Source: Saxidomus purpurata (Eukaryota > Mollusca > Bivalvia > Venerida > Veneridae). From it: a DNA stretch of 64,000 nt. The stretch covers positions 10,759,083 through 10,823,082 of the forward strand of contig JAFMSR010000012.1 in NCBI GenBank assembly GCA_022818135.1. Direction: 5' to 3'. Below, piece after piece: positions 34,501 through 49,500 of the stretch (position 1 is the first letter of the stretch; every line of letters begins with the position of its first letter). The position numbers and the translations under genes were made by a program. A model generated the notes under the pieces. It saw only the letters and a program-made list of their open reading frames with translations, was not told where the DNA came from and did not search any database.

Positions 34501-37500
34501 TAAACAATGGTATATACAAGTATATATATTTAAAAAGAACAATAAAGGCGGAAAGCTGGGGGCGAGTTGCCTATACTCATAGATTAATGAATGGTTTACA
34601 GTACTGCAGTATATTTTAAACTGCTGATTTTATCAATAATGACTGGGAATGCATACATTGTAGCTGAAACTTTTAGGTTAAGTTATAATACGTCCAAAGA
34701 TTCTATTATTTATGTTTTGGGGTTATTTTGTTTGCCATCAGTTATAGGGTATGTCCCTTTAAAGGAAGCCGTTTTGAGAGTGACTTTGTAAGTTTAAAGC
34801 TTATCTAACCAAAATCACTTAAGTACATCTCCTCAATATACACTACACTTCCTTTTCAGTCAAGATCATGTACTTTAGTCAGATTGTAATCTTACTACAA
34901 CAAATTATTGTAAACTAAACTAATCAATATGATTAAACACTTTGTGTAGGATGTCATCCCAGAGTGGCAAACTGCTGCAAGTGGTGTTCTGGTGGCTCTT
35001 GGTAAGAAATATTGCAATGAAGTAATGGAAGAGATGTTACAGAAGTTCCAACCAGGAACACTACCTCACTTCTTTGTTGTACAAACCATAGCTAATCTAT
35101 GCACAGTAAATGGTAGGTATAGTTTTTATATAATTTTTTTTAATTTGCTTTAAATAAAAGGTAAGCTGAATGGTTGTTAAATAAATTAGTTTCGCTTGAT
35201 TTATTCTCATGACACTTTCCACATGATATACTTCCACACATGATATACTTCCACACATGATATACTTCCATGATATACTTCCACACATGATATACTTCCA
35301 CACATGATGTATACATGTACTTATTACTTAGCCAACATTGAAGGTTCCTTAGAAAAAAGTAGAAAAATCCTTCATTTTTTCGAGTAAGTTTCGACTACAT
35401 TTGGTATATGTTCAGTGCAGTCTACACTGTTTGCTATTCAGTCAACAAATTTTCAGTAAACACCCCTGTGAACAAGTTATGAGACTGTCCACAATGAAAG
35501 ATGGGCAAGTTCATATTAAAAATATAGCATGGTCAGGGTTGATGGGCAAAGTCCATGTTGTCAAATATGGTGTATATTTTAACAGTTTATTATGTGAATA
35601 GGAATAGACTAAAACACATGTTGTATGATTTTCAGTGTACGGAATGGTACCTCACCTGACAGCAGTGCTGGGTACCATTTTACCCATGTTGGGTATGGCC
35701 AAACAAGACAATATGAGATGGGTGTTTTCATCCGGTAATTACAGGTTTCTTTGTGTGCAGATAATATTGGGTTGTGGTTAATAAATACATTTGTAGATTA
35801 ATAAAAAAGCAGCACAACTTTGTCTACTGTAGAACCACTACCAGTATTTCTTACAGAGAAAATTATCAATTTTGTACCGGTAATGCTTTAGAGTCTAGTA
35901 CAAACATACATAATAAAAGAGATTAATTAAGATGTTGATTTTCGCGTGATTTTGTGTGTTTGTTTAAGCTTGTGAACATGTAGTGTTGTATAGTTTCTAT
36001 TGTGGTATTTTTTAGCTATGTCAAAGTTTAGTGAGGCAATCATAGAGTATATAGCCAATATTGACAAAGCCCCAGATCCCACTGTGAAGAAGGAAATGTT
36101 CTCTGCTGAGGTTTTCTCTGCATATGATGTGATCTTCAATGTATGGATACAGTCGAAAGAGATGAAGGTAGGCCTAATCAAATAACACACACTCTGCTAT
36201 ACACATCACATAGATATGTAACAAAACAATCACATTTTGCTACAGTAACAATAAAGTGGACTAGTGTTCAGTATATTTGCCAAAGTTTTCACCTTAAGTA
36301 GAATCTGGAGACCACCCAAACCATTTAGCACTTTGTAGTCGATTATTTTGTAATCCTTTGCATACAAGCCTGTATTAGTGTAAAAATAAAACCATTTATC
36401 TTTGAATAGTTATACTAATTTATTAAGGTCATTTGTGAAACAAGTTCTTCAACTTATATTGATCACTCTTGACACTTCATGGTACCCATTGCTGTGACGG
36501 TATGAGAGAAGAGAAGCCAATTTCCCTTTTAATGCTGAGCCTAAAGCAAGGGAGCTACTGGTACCATTTTTTACATCTTTGGTATGACTTGGCCAGGGAG
36601 CAAACCCACAACCTCCCGCACTAGAAGCGAGCGCTCTACCACTAGGCTATCGTGGCATTTGAATTTAAATGTAATTGTTTGAGTTCATATAAGGGAAGGC
36701 ATTTAATATGAAATTTAACAAAGATTTAACATAAGACATGTCAAAATAATGTGGTAATTGAATATTGTCTTTGGAGAAAGCGCACAATTGTCTACCGGTA
36801 GTTTTTTATTTTCCTGAGTTTAGCTTAGACTTGCTATAGTTGAGGCATTAGGTCACATGACTCATCTGATGGCTCGAGACAAACTGGAGGAACAGTTACC
36901 AAGGATACTGGCAGGAATTCTTGGCCTGTACAAGCGGCATCCAGAACCCTTCCATATCACACAGGTAAGATAAAGAACACCTGAATATTGAATAAGAATT
37001 TCTGACTGTGAGCATTTAGATTTTGAAAATATGGAAAACATGAAAAAAAAAATTTATTGCCATATGCATAATATTGTGTATCAAGATTTTTTTAAAAATA
37101 TCTTCATACCAGAGCACCTCAAGCTGAGTAGTTAAGATCCCTGATTTGCTATCTCATTAACCGATAACAGTATCACTTATTGAGAGTCTTGGATGTTAGC
37201 TCCACTGCTGAGCCTTACCCATGTTGCATGCAAGACTCACTTCTCTAGCTCAAAGGTCAAGGTCACTCTTAAGGGTTTAAAGGCATTCCTCAGTTATGAC
37301 AGATATCTCTTGTTCTTAAGTAGAATCATACTGCATCTTCAAGAATTATGGAAATTTCCTTGTTGTTCTAAAAATGTTTCCAATCTCAATTCTGTAAATG
37401 TCTCTGTTTTGTAACAGTTGTGTGTATTAATTGACAATGCTGATGTTATTTCTGTTTTGCAGGGACTGTGCAGTGTATTGGATGCAGTGTGTGAAGAAGG

Positions 37501-40500
37501 TAGCACAATTCTTGAGCCTCACCTGGAGCATGTACTTAATGCTCTCTTTCCACAGGTAGATGCTTGTTTTTTTATCTCTCTTTTTTTCTTTGATAAATGG
37601 TACTATGTGTGCATGCCGTTAGATATTTTAGATGAGAAAGTTGCTTTTGTTACATTGTACCATTGTCAAACTTTAGAGTTGAATTGATAGCTTGAGTGCC
37701 ACGTGGCTAAAAGTCTTCTAATTTTAGAAACTTAGTAGGGTCAGAGATAATTGTACTGATTTCATCAAAGTTTTTCCAATATGAATAAAGGAGTGCATAC
37801 AGGTAAAGCAAGGTGCTAAGGTGTTTCTCTGAATATTTCAGGTGTTTGCACCGATAGATGTGAGTAACCCATTGAATATGAAAAATCACAACGAAGTTCT
37901 GAGATGTTTTGCTGTAATTGGTGAGTTCCTGTTAGCAAAGAAGTACATGTAGTTGTAATTAATGCCTTTTGTAAATGGAAGCTTTTTTTATGAAATGTTA
38001 AGGAGCCTTAAGGATTAAAACAAATGTCTCTGTGTATTTTTCTTCATAGCTTTAGAAATCTTTTTAGTTTTAATAGTGAAAAGCAGTTTGTGAAATATAA
38101 AACCAGTAGTTGTTTTAGGAGGTCAGGAGTATGGTATTTTCTTACCTTTTTAATATTAAATTGACTATTTTGTTATGAAATGTTTGGTTTAGTATCGAGG
38201 GTGGTCTTAACATCAGGTAGCGGAACTTTACTGTCTCTTGAAACCTGTTTTATCTGGCACTATTAGGGACAACTTTCATGCTGGTAAAACCAGGTTGCCA
38301 GTTAAAGCAGGTTCTCCTTTATGTTACTGTGACATAGAGACTGTCCTGTATAAGGTGGTTTTCCATTAAAACCAGGTGCTGGATAAGGCATTTATTTTTG
38401 CTATTTCAAACTGATTGTTGATGTTCTTTCATTACAGCACGGTCATTTTCTGGAAAGTTGACAGGAATTCTTCTACAAAAATTGGACCAAAATAACGAAA
38501 AAACCAAGATTGGAATACTGACAATATTCAAACACCTGATAAATGCTGCAGGTAACATTAAAACCAAGGGCTGACTGTAAAACTGTCCCATCTGTTTATC
38601 TTAAAAACACTTCAGTCAGTGTAGCAGTCAGCCCCTAAAATGTCTTTGTCTGACTTTTACTTTATGAATCATGATGTTGGTTAAAAGTCCTCAGATTTAT
38701 TCAAGCAAGGTATTTGTTTCTGGCATGATTTTGAATTCTTTGAAGAAGATATATGAGCCTTTTTTATTGTCCATATCAAGGATATTAAGAAAGTAGTACA
38801 TATTTAGGTAGACTGCTAGTATTTTAGTTTATCAATACTAAATGATCCCTTTTGATGTTGGGGACGCTGGGCCAAATGTCAGTGTCGCAGTGATCTGGGG
38901 CTTAACAACAGTTTCTGCATTATTTTTCAACAACCTATGGACTTGTGTTTACAACTTTAATAAAGCTGCATATATAATTCGAAGTGATCCTGGAACTTTA
39001 ATACGATGAGAAATAATGCTAGATTTTATCAAGTCACCTGTACATGACTTGTGTATAAATGTTTATTCTATTTTCAGCACCCTCAATGGAAGACAAAAAG
39101 GAAGTAGTGCTGTCAGGGTTAAAGGGAGTCACACAAGAACAAAGCAATAAGGTATGACAGGTTGTTTCAGTAGTTACTGCAAGTTTTTAAACAATCAAAA
39201 TGAACGCAAGGGTACATGTACTTGATATAGACTTTTTTTAGAAGTACTTCATTTTACAAAATAATAAAGGAAAATAATAGTAGCACCATCTCCATAGAAT
39301 TTAACTCCTTGTTAAAAATAACTAGAAAGCAAAAGCCTTACCAAAGCAATATTTTTCTTTCTTATCATTATTATTGCAGTGCTGATTATAACATACAAGA
39401 AATAGAAATAGAAATGTTTTTGTTTTTCTGAGATTCTTTAATAGAGGGAATAATAATTATTGATAATTGGAACTAAACTGCCTGTTGTAATAATGAAACA
39501 AGAAAGACAACTGCTTTACTTAGAAAGCAGATCCAAAAATGAGTACTCTCCCTTGATAATAATTCCATGAACTTCTGTTAACCAGGCTTTATTGCTGATA
39601 GACAAATATTTTTGTTAACTCGCTCTATTTTAGGTCAAAAAAGTGTTTGCTCAAGTTGTCATAGCAATGGGTCACCATGGTTACATGGAGTTGGAAGGTG
39701 GAACACAGATGATTGAGTTTATTGTGGTACAGTGTTCACTGCCTGATGAGCCACCTGTAAGTTATGTAATGTTACTGTCATGTAGTCGGTCAATAGCTAT
39801 TCATAGCTAATGTTATTTGCATTACCAACAAGAAATAAAATTTGTATTGTATTGTATTTAAGAAATAACATCCGTTCCAGCGGTGTTAGTCGTTTAATAA
39901 ACAATGATTTGGAGAACTGATATGCAGTAATTAGCCACGAAGGCTGAAGGCCTGAGTGGTTTATAACTGCATACAGTCGTACTCAAATAGTGTTTATTAG
40001 ACACATGACAACGCTTGAAAAGGATGTTATTTCGATTCTAACAAGACCAGAAATTAAAAAAAGTGAATGAATGCAAAGGTCATTTTCAGGGTGACCCTCT
40101 TACGCCTCATGCGGCAATATGACGTCATGTTTACAGCATATCAGTTCCCGCGTTGTTTATGGTTTAATATAACATAATTTTTCTACTCTTTGTATATAGA
40201 GACAAAATCGCGAGTCATGTTAGAATGTATGTTGAACAATTTGTGTAAAATTGCATGTTATGGTATTTTAGTTTTAACTTTTACTCTACCCTGCTAGCAG
40301 TAAGCGGGATTCTAACTTTGCAGCCAGTGCAGATAGAGCTAGATTAGCCTGCACATTTACAGTATACTACTGGAATTTCAAATTCAAAAGAAATTTATCT
40401 ATAAATAAGTTATGTGCACAGTGCTTTATATGACATACTGTACATTTTGATACTTTGAGTTTGTACAACATGACATTCTGTATAACACGACATTCTGTAC

Positions 40501-43500
40501 AACTTGACAAAATGTACAACTTGACAAAATGTACAACATGGCATACTGTATAACATGGCATACTGTACAACATGACATACTGTACAAGATGACATACTGT
40601 ACAATTACTGTACAACATGACATACTGTACAATTACTGTACAACATGACATACTGTACAACATGACATACTGTACAATTACTGTACAACATGACATACTG
40701 TTCAACATTGTATACTGTACAATTACTGTACAACATGACATACTGTACAACATGACATACTGTACAACATGACATACTGTACAACATGACATACTGTACA
40801 ATTACTGTACAACATGACATACTGTACAATTACTGTACAACATGACATACTGTACAACATGACATACTGTACAATTACTGTACAACATGACATACTGTAC
40901 AACATGACATACTGTACAATTACTGTACAAAATGACATACATGGACAATTACTGTACAACATGGCATACTGTACAACATGACATACTGTACAATTACTTT
41001 ACAACATGACATACTGTACAACAACATCTGTACAATTACTGTACAACATGACATACTGTACAACATGACATACTGTACAATTACTGTACAACATGACATA
41101 CTGTTCAACATTGTATACTGTACAATTACTGTACAACATGACATACTGTGCAATAAAAGATTGTTGATGATAGGATGTATATACATACTTTCAGGGTACA
41201 AAGAGATCACCTGACCCTGATCATGTGACAAATGTTCAGTTACGACACATGTGTGCCAATGTTTTGCAACTGCTTACCAACACAGTAGAGCAAATGGAAA
41301 ATGTAAGTACTGCATTAGTGATTTTAAATGAAAAAACAAATGTATCGGGTATTTAATTGTAATGTTTTTTTCTCATTTTTTTATCTTTAGCAATAATTAT
41401 CTCTTTTATTACTCCATTAAGTCTTTGCTTCTGTTTTTATGCAGGTTTTGTGGCCATATTTATTGGAGCTTGTAGTACCAGAGAAATATACAGAAGGCTG
41501 TGGGGTGGTGTGTCGTTGCTTAGCAACCATTGCAAATAAGAAAAGAGAAGAAAATGCAGAGGATTACGACTTGGACTATGAGACTCAAGGTAGAATTTGT
41601 GAATTCTTAGTGTTCTCATATAAAAGTATGAGGTAACAGATATTACAGACTGTCTGTATGAACATAGAATTTAATGTCGAGTAAAGGTCGTCAATTGCTT
41701 ATCTACTGAAAAAAAAGTTGAAACTTTACATGCAAACAACAACAACAAAAACACTCAGAATTTTCACAGGTGTACTAAAATAAAGTTTTTGCTAGTAGAT
41801 GCTAATAGCTGCTTTGTACTAAACTTCATACAGTGAAGTCTTAGAAACACTTATCTCAATTAAAGTGATACAGTTACAAATAGTTCATTTTTTCCTAATT
41901 GTTTTGTAAACCAAGACATAATGTATAGACAATTATGCTTGTGTTGTATCATTTGACTTTGTTACATTTACAGCAAATTTACCAAAGCCAGCTGCTGTGA
42001 TAGCAAGACTTGTGGTAAGTGCCTGGTTTAAAGTCCCAGGATCATAATTATAAGTGGCTCTTATTTGACCAAAATGATGTCTTACTGGCGAAAATGACCT
42101 TTATTTGTACCGAAATCAATCCTAACTTTGACTTCAAATCGATAAGTACATGTTAGAAATATAGCAAAGTAATTTTTTCAATGATATTGCAAAAAATTAG
42201 AAAGGCTCTCTGGCAGCTCTTTTTCATGAAGACATGACTTGAAAATGAAAGAAAGGCATATGTTAACATTATTTTAGAGTGAAAATAATATGGTTCTATC
42301 ATTATTTTCTATCAGTAAATTCATTTTTATAAATCAGAAAATTCAAAGTGATCCTGGGACTTTAAAGACTGTAAGACATAATCTTACTACTTTGACATTA
42401 CTAAATTTCGTACCTGGATAGAACTATAGATATTGTCATTGGATTAAATTAAGTTTGACGTCTCATCAAATCGTGTATAACTGTATATTATGATTAGAGC
42501 TTGCTACGGATAAGCAGAACTTTTCCTCTGAGACAGCATAATAAAATCATTTCTGCTTAGATAAAAGTTTAGAGGAAATCACACTTTTATTGAATCTGCT
42601 CAAATCTGGGCACATTGTCTTTATTTTTGCTAAAATCAAGGTGCACTTTAACTGAATCTGTTCAAGTTACATTCTTAATGATTTTGCTTAGATACAGTCC
42701 TAATTTTACTGAATGAAGAGCTTGACTTATAATTAAACTGTGGAAAATAAACATGTTTCTCTTTCTGTGTATTTTACATAAGACTTTAGCTGGAAGACCC
42801 CAAAATGGTAGACAGAGAGGGATTCATGTGCTGAACCTGATGAAGGGGTTGTCCCCTAATCTACATGATGGACTTGTGGAACTATGGGACACAGTTATTC
42901 CAAAATTAGTGCAGTATCTAGAGGGTAAGAATTCCTATTAAATGTCGACACATCAGTGATTTGATTCGAGGCAAATTTTATAAAGGTCCATCCATGAGAG
43001 CATTTAGATTAGCTTGTATTCTTGGATGAGACCTTTGTGACACATCAGTTAAGGCATATAAGCTTTTCAAAACAATCTTAATTTTGTACACAATTAAGAT
43101 TGGTTTAACAACCTTAAATGCCTGAAGACCTTAGCAGTAAAAAATGTTCTGGCATGCTGGGTGAAGTTGTCATCTGGTATTTAGCCCTAGCTACCATGAA
43201 AAAGTCTATGTTTCTCCTTTTTGATCCGTATAGACTTGGTTAGGGTTGTCAGGTTTCCAAAATGTTGTGCATGTCTCAACAAACACTAAATAAATAAATG
43301 GATCCGTTTACGCTCTTTAATCTCATCTTGAATATTTTTGGCACACTTTTCAACCACAAATTCAAGAAAAATGTGAAAGAAAATGACAACACTAAATCAC
43401 TTCAAATTTAAAAAACTTAGGAGCATTGTAGTTACAAGCACTACTGAACTCCTTCCGAAATTAAATTATTATTTCAGTATATACCTGGTATATAGAATAA

Positions 43501-46500
43501 TTTTTTTTTTTATGTTGGATCCATCTTAAAATACAAATAATATTTGAATTGCGAAAGATGTCAAATAATCAGTTAACTGTCTTCCAGCGTCTAGATCGTT
43601 TACATGGATAGTTACATTTATTAACATGTACTTGTAGTAAATGAAATGGCTCGGTTTACATGTGTAAACATGACAGCCCTAGTAGAGACACATCTGTGCA
43701 GTTTTATCTGACTCCATACTCTTGCGTATCCACCACAGACATCCTGCTATACTTACCGGCAAAAGAAACGTGACTTTGCGATAGGGAGGCTAATTTACAA
43801 CACAAATTGAAAACAGTAAACAAATTAGTAAAACAAGTAAACAAATTAGTTTATGGATATTTTGTGTAGGTCTACTAGCCTTATATGGAAGTTTACCTTC
43901 TGCACGATTTCATAAAAAAATTGAGTTGAGTTTTCTATGAATTGAATGAATTAAAAAAGTTGTATTTCTTTTGTCTTTGAGTATAGCACTTGTTATTGTA
44001 GCGAAGATCCACATTGTTACAATGATTTCCTATTTATTAGTTTTTCTCTTTTCACAATGGTTTTAACTGAAGAACATTAATTTTAGTTTCCACACAACAG
44101 GGCAAACATTTATTTCTATTTATCTTGCTGACCATTACAACTTTCAGACCCAGAGAAACAAGAGACATGGTCACAGAAGAACTGGGAGGACTTGCTGCTG
44201 AAGATGTTGTCAAAATCGTTAGATGTTGTTGATCATGAGGAATGGATTGCTGAGTTCGGTGAAGCCCTAGCAACCCAGATACCCATGTATACCAAATACT
44301 CGGAAGAGAAGGTAATAACAGTTATGCTGATAATATAATCTTTGATAAAAAACATGAAGCTTTGCACACTCATAAAAACTAAAAGAGGTATTCAGTTGTT
44401 ACTTACAGAATCTTTCATTTGCATAAACATTTAAATGCAATTATTGTTACGGAGAACTGTACATAAGAAAAATGGGACTGATCAGTTTTCCTCCCAATTT
44501 TGCAGAACTTCTTATACAAGTGTATTGGAATTGTGATGCGTAAATCAACGAAGAAAGATTTTGTCAACAAGATGTTGGACCAAGTGTTTAACTCTGTGAA
44601 ACATACAGACCAGACAGAGAGAGAGGTAGGCAACATGTCTGAATTGAACCATATCCCAATCAATCAAGTTATGATCAGGGGCTTTAATGAAATAACCTGG
44701 TTTGTCTCATTCTGAATGAAATTATATATCAATATAACTTGTCTAAGTATTTTCTGCATTGCTTTAAACTTTAGTACACATGCATATGCTACCTGTGATT
44801 GTAGCATTTTAAGCTTCATAAGTTGCATGACACTGCTTAGGTTTAGATATAAATAATGACCCTGAATCATGAACCTATATATGGCAAACATGGATTGGCA
44901 ACTCGTATTTGCCTATTGTAAATTGGGTAATTTTCACACAACAAAAATTCACTATTTGAAAAGCAGATAGATTTATTCACGAACTTTTAAGTTCTGAGTA
45001 CGGAATGTATAATCTACTGTCTCGTTCAGACATGGGGTCAATTACATTGGAATATAATTAATTAAATTACAGTTACATAAAGAAAGTCTTCAATTAAATT
45101 ACAATTACCATTACACATGTTTTTAAATGTAATTAATTAAATTACAATTACATCACAAAGAATAAAAAATTACAAAACGATCTTTCAAATTTATTTCGAA
45201 GTTGAAAGTAATACATGAAATGACAGCGTTTTACTTTAAACAAATCTCACACACTTGGATTTTAAGTTTAAGAAGAAATTTAGCTTTCACGTCCAAAGCT
45301 ACCAAAAGCGTTTATATAAAACACTCTCCAGACCCCAGTTAGAGTATGTTTCCAAGGTTTTGAGTCCATACTACCAAGCTGACTAAACAGGTTAGAAATG
45401 ATGCAGAGGACTGCGGCTAAACAAGTGCTGAAGGTACAAGAGTCATATTAGGGAAAATGTTGGAGGACCTTTCTCAGCCAATCTTGCAACATCACAGAGA
45501 ATTCAATAGTTGAGTTTACAAAGTGCACCATGGTTTGGTCTTTATGTGGAAAAAAAAAAACCCAACCCCTGTCCAGGCCCTAGAACTACAAGGTCATCCT
45601 TTTCCCATACTTAACAGTATAAGAGAAATATACTGAGCCCTTAAATATCCTTTATTCAAGGACCCTACCCCTATTGAGGCACTGTCTAAGCCCGGTCACA
45701 TATCCGTGGGTCCGTGTGTGGATTTATAAAATCGCTCGATTCCACCAACTTTAAAAATCCGTACGGTCCTGTACAATCGTAGCTTCTGGTCACATGCCAC
45801 GGGCCCGGTGATGTGATCTTTTGGAGGATGCAATGTAGGATATCCATACGGACATCACAGACAAGGGGGGGGGGGGGCCGCAGGAGGGGGGCTCGGACGT
45901 ACCTCGTGCGATGCAGGCGGGGTACGGGCGCCCGATGGTGTCCGCACGGTGTCCTTGCGACAGGAATGAACCAGTTCGGCGATATCTTATACCCTGGTCG
46001 CATTCACCCTAGGGCGGTGTACGAGTAGGTTTTCAGCCGAAATTTAGCAAACGCAGCGGAGTCCGTGCGAACATCGTGACTCTTGCGAGCATCGTGCGGA
46101 CATCGGGGGGGGGGGGGGGGGGGGGGGGCGAAAGTGGCCCTGTGATAGGGAATCACTGGCAAACTCTTAAGGGACTTGGGGGGGTTCGGGAAACGGGAGG
46201 GGAAAGGGGGCGATGCCCGTACAAGCTAGCGGGGCCCTTGCGGTGCCCATACGGGGGCCTGCGAGCTGCTCACGATTTCGAAAATTTCACGAGCTCTGCG
46301 ACAGCTGGGAGCTCGATAAAACATTCTCACGAGCCCGGTCCTCACGAGTTCAAAAACCGACAAGCTCGCAAGATCTAGATGTCCATACGGACTCCGTGCG
46401 ATTTTGAAAAATTTCGACTGAAAACCTACTCTCGTTTCAGTAAACCACTGAAAACCATGAAATAATTATCATTATTGTATTACAGGGCTGTGCAGTAAGT

Positions 46501-49500
46501 CTGGGCTTCTGTGCTACATCTCATCTCGATGCCGTGTTGACAAAACTGGAGACTGTCACTAAAACAGATATGGCACAGAAAAAGGGCGGGATGTTCAGTT
46601 TTATGAAGGTAATGAGCATTATGATATGTTGAGACAAAAGTCTCACACAACTTGAAGTCTGTCAGCCAGACACCTATTTCACCTATGCTTTAGACAACCA
46701 AGTTGCAAAAGTATTGAAAATTGCTGGCTCTCTTTTCTTGTAAGTGGTTGATTTAGCATGGGTGTTGTCTGGAGAACTTACTTTCAAATTGTAACTTGAA
46801 AGAAAGAAATTAGTTTAGGAATAAGATAAACATCCACCTGCTCACTTGCTCTATATATCTTCGTCATTTACATGTATGTGTACATGTATATATTTATAAA
46901 AGAATGTTTATACAGTGTTTACAAAGATTTTATTTCAAAATCAACTTGAATACATGTGCATTAAAAGCTTTCCTTTAGAAACTTTTTAGTATCCTTCATG
47001 CATTAACAGTTACTTGCATGCAAGGTCGTTTTTACAGGGAGATGCGAAATCAGAGGCTGATATAGAAAGGATTAAGGCAACTCTGATGTTGTGTTATGGT
47101 TTTGTGGCTCTGTATTCCCCACCCAGTCTGATCATCTCTAGAATGGAGGCAACTATACTCCGATCTCTTACACCACATTTTGCCAATGTAAAGGTATGTT
47201 CATTGTACTTGGGAACACTTTGAGAGCACATTTTGCCAATGTAAAGGTATGTTCATTGTACTTGGGAACAGTTTGAGAGGGCTTTTGCCTGAGGTTCGTT
47301 CTTGGGCACATTTGAGCACATTTTGCCAATGTAAAGGTATGTACAATGTTTTATGGATCGAACTGTTTGAGAGAGTTGTCTGAGGTGTTCTTAGTTTGCA
47401 CTGCTATTCTAAGTCATCATATGGTACAGGTTAGAACCTGTGCATCTGCCTTGAAAATTCATTTATCCACATTCCTTTTTTCTCTGGTATCAAATCAATC
47501 ATACAATCCAAGGATTTTGACATTTTTTAAGGTCTATAGATGTTTATAGATTGTCATTTTAAAATTAAGGAGTTTAAAAGTTGCTTGATAACTTTATCAT
47601 TTTATTCAATAGGACACAAGTGTGAAGCAGAACCTGATCAGAGCCGTGGATCAGATAGGTCAGGCATTACATCCAGGTCACCTAGGACAGACATACAACT
47701 TCTCCAACAGAGGAGAGTTCCTCACACATCTACAGACGTACATGCAAATAGAGAGTACACAGTGCATTAACAACGAGACAAGAGCACTGGCCATGAGGGC
47801 ATGCACAACTCTTGTGTATCCTTGAAATACTTACATTTTTTCTTGAACCCAAAAGAACAGCAGTTTTTTAGTGAGATAAATCTTGCCTAAATATTTTGAT
47901 AGTTATATGAAAGCGGAAAAAGCTGCATGTGTTAAATTGTAGGCAATCAGATTTAGACCTTCACACAGAGACTATAGGTAGATCCACTTATATACAAGTC
48001 TTGTGTTGATATACATGTGTCCAAAGAAAGAACATAGCTGTAGAAAAATGAATGTCAGGCATGTGGGGCACATATGAAACCAGATCATACAGCAAGTCTA
48101 TACAGTCTGATCTGAATCCATCACTGACAACAGTAGTAGCACCATAGAACAATAGAACACAGCCAGGCTTAAACAGTAATTTATTAGATCCCACTGGGCA
48201 GGTAGCTCTTATGCTATGTTTAGCTTCAATAAAACATATTATCATGGCTTTTTATTAGGTAGCTCACCTTGCACTTTGACCCAGGGTGAGCTTTTAGGAT
48301 AAATGATTGTCAGCCATCCGTCTGTCTGTCGTCTGTTGTTCGTCAACATTTTGATTCAAAAGACATCTGTTTTGAAAGCACTAGGCCAACTGCAAGGCTT
48401 AAAGCTTAGTTATTTGCATGTAGCATTACTTTGAGGACCTCTACCAAAATTGTTCACATTATGACCCCTGAATCAAAATTAACCCTGCTGGGGGTCACTT
48501 GATTTTACATAGGTTTCTATAGGATAAACTTTAAAAATCTACTTGTCCAAAACCACAAGGTCTAAAGCTTAGATATTTAGTACATAGCATAGTCTAATAG
48601 ATTTCTACCAAGTTTGTTCAAATCATGCTCCTGGGGTCAATATTGGCCCAGCCCAGGGGGTCACTTGTTCTACATAGACATATGTAGAAAAACCTTCAAA
48701 AATCTTCTTCTCTTAAACTGCTAGGTCTAGAGCTTAGAAATTTAGTGTGTAACAGTGTCTAGTGGACTTCTTCAAAGTTTGTTCAAATCATGTGCACAGG
48801 GTCAAAATTTACTTGGTATAAGAAAACTTTCAAAATCTTCTTCTCTAAAACCACAAGTTTAGAGCTTAGATATTCGGTATGTGACATCTTCTAGTGGTCT
48901 TCTACGTTCAAATCATGCCCCTGAGGTCAAAATTCACCATGCCTGGTTTTCAATGAGTTCCTATAGCAACCACTGACTTCCTTAGCAACTGGTGACTTCC
49001 TTAGCAACCAGTGACTTCCCCTAGCAACCAGTGACTCCCATTAGAAACAATTGACTTACCGAGGTAATTTGAAGCGCACTGGTACCGAGATGAGCAATAC
49101 AGGGCCATCATAGCGCTCTTGTTTACAGTCGCACCATATTTTAGATCCTCTGGTGTATAAGAAATGAATGATTCATGAAAATTATTCTTAACCCAAATCT
49201 CAGCAAACTAGATCCCATACTATCTGAGGCTGACATGTTTGACCTGATTAAGACTGCCACAGACAGTGTTTTCCCACTGCCACTAGATGGTGGTTTCACA
49301 CCGAAGAAGGGTCGTGCAGATCAGGGTGCAGACCAGTTGGAGACAGAGGTGCTAATGGAAGCGACAACAGAGGCCCTGGAAGAACTTTTGACAGAACTTC
49401 TTATCAAGGACTGTACACCTGCTACATTTAATAATATACTCAAGGTAAAACCTGTTATGATTGTGTATAAAGGTTTAAACACACAACAGTCATATGTGAA

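Noticed and set aside
35217..35309. CRISPR-like array from the regular repeats
   Set aside because: Units are directly abutting with no spacers, and the window is eukaryotic.
40367..41231. Long cysteine/tyrosine-rich ORFs on the minus strand
   Set aside because: Generated by the 17/11-bp minisatellite; no conservation or splice context.
45686..46407. ORFs of 64-105 codons in the GC-rich island
   Set aside because: They follow base composition, overlap on both strands and cross G homopolymers.
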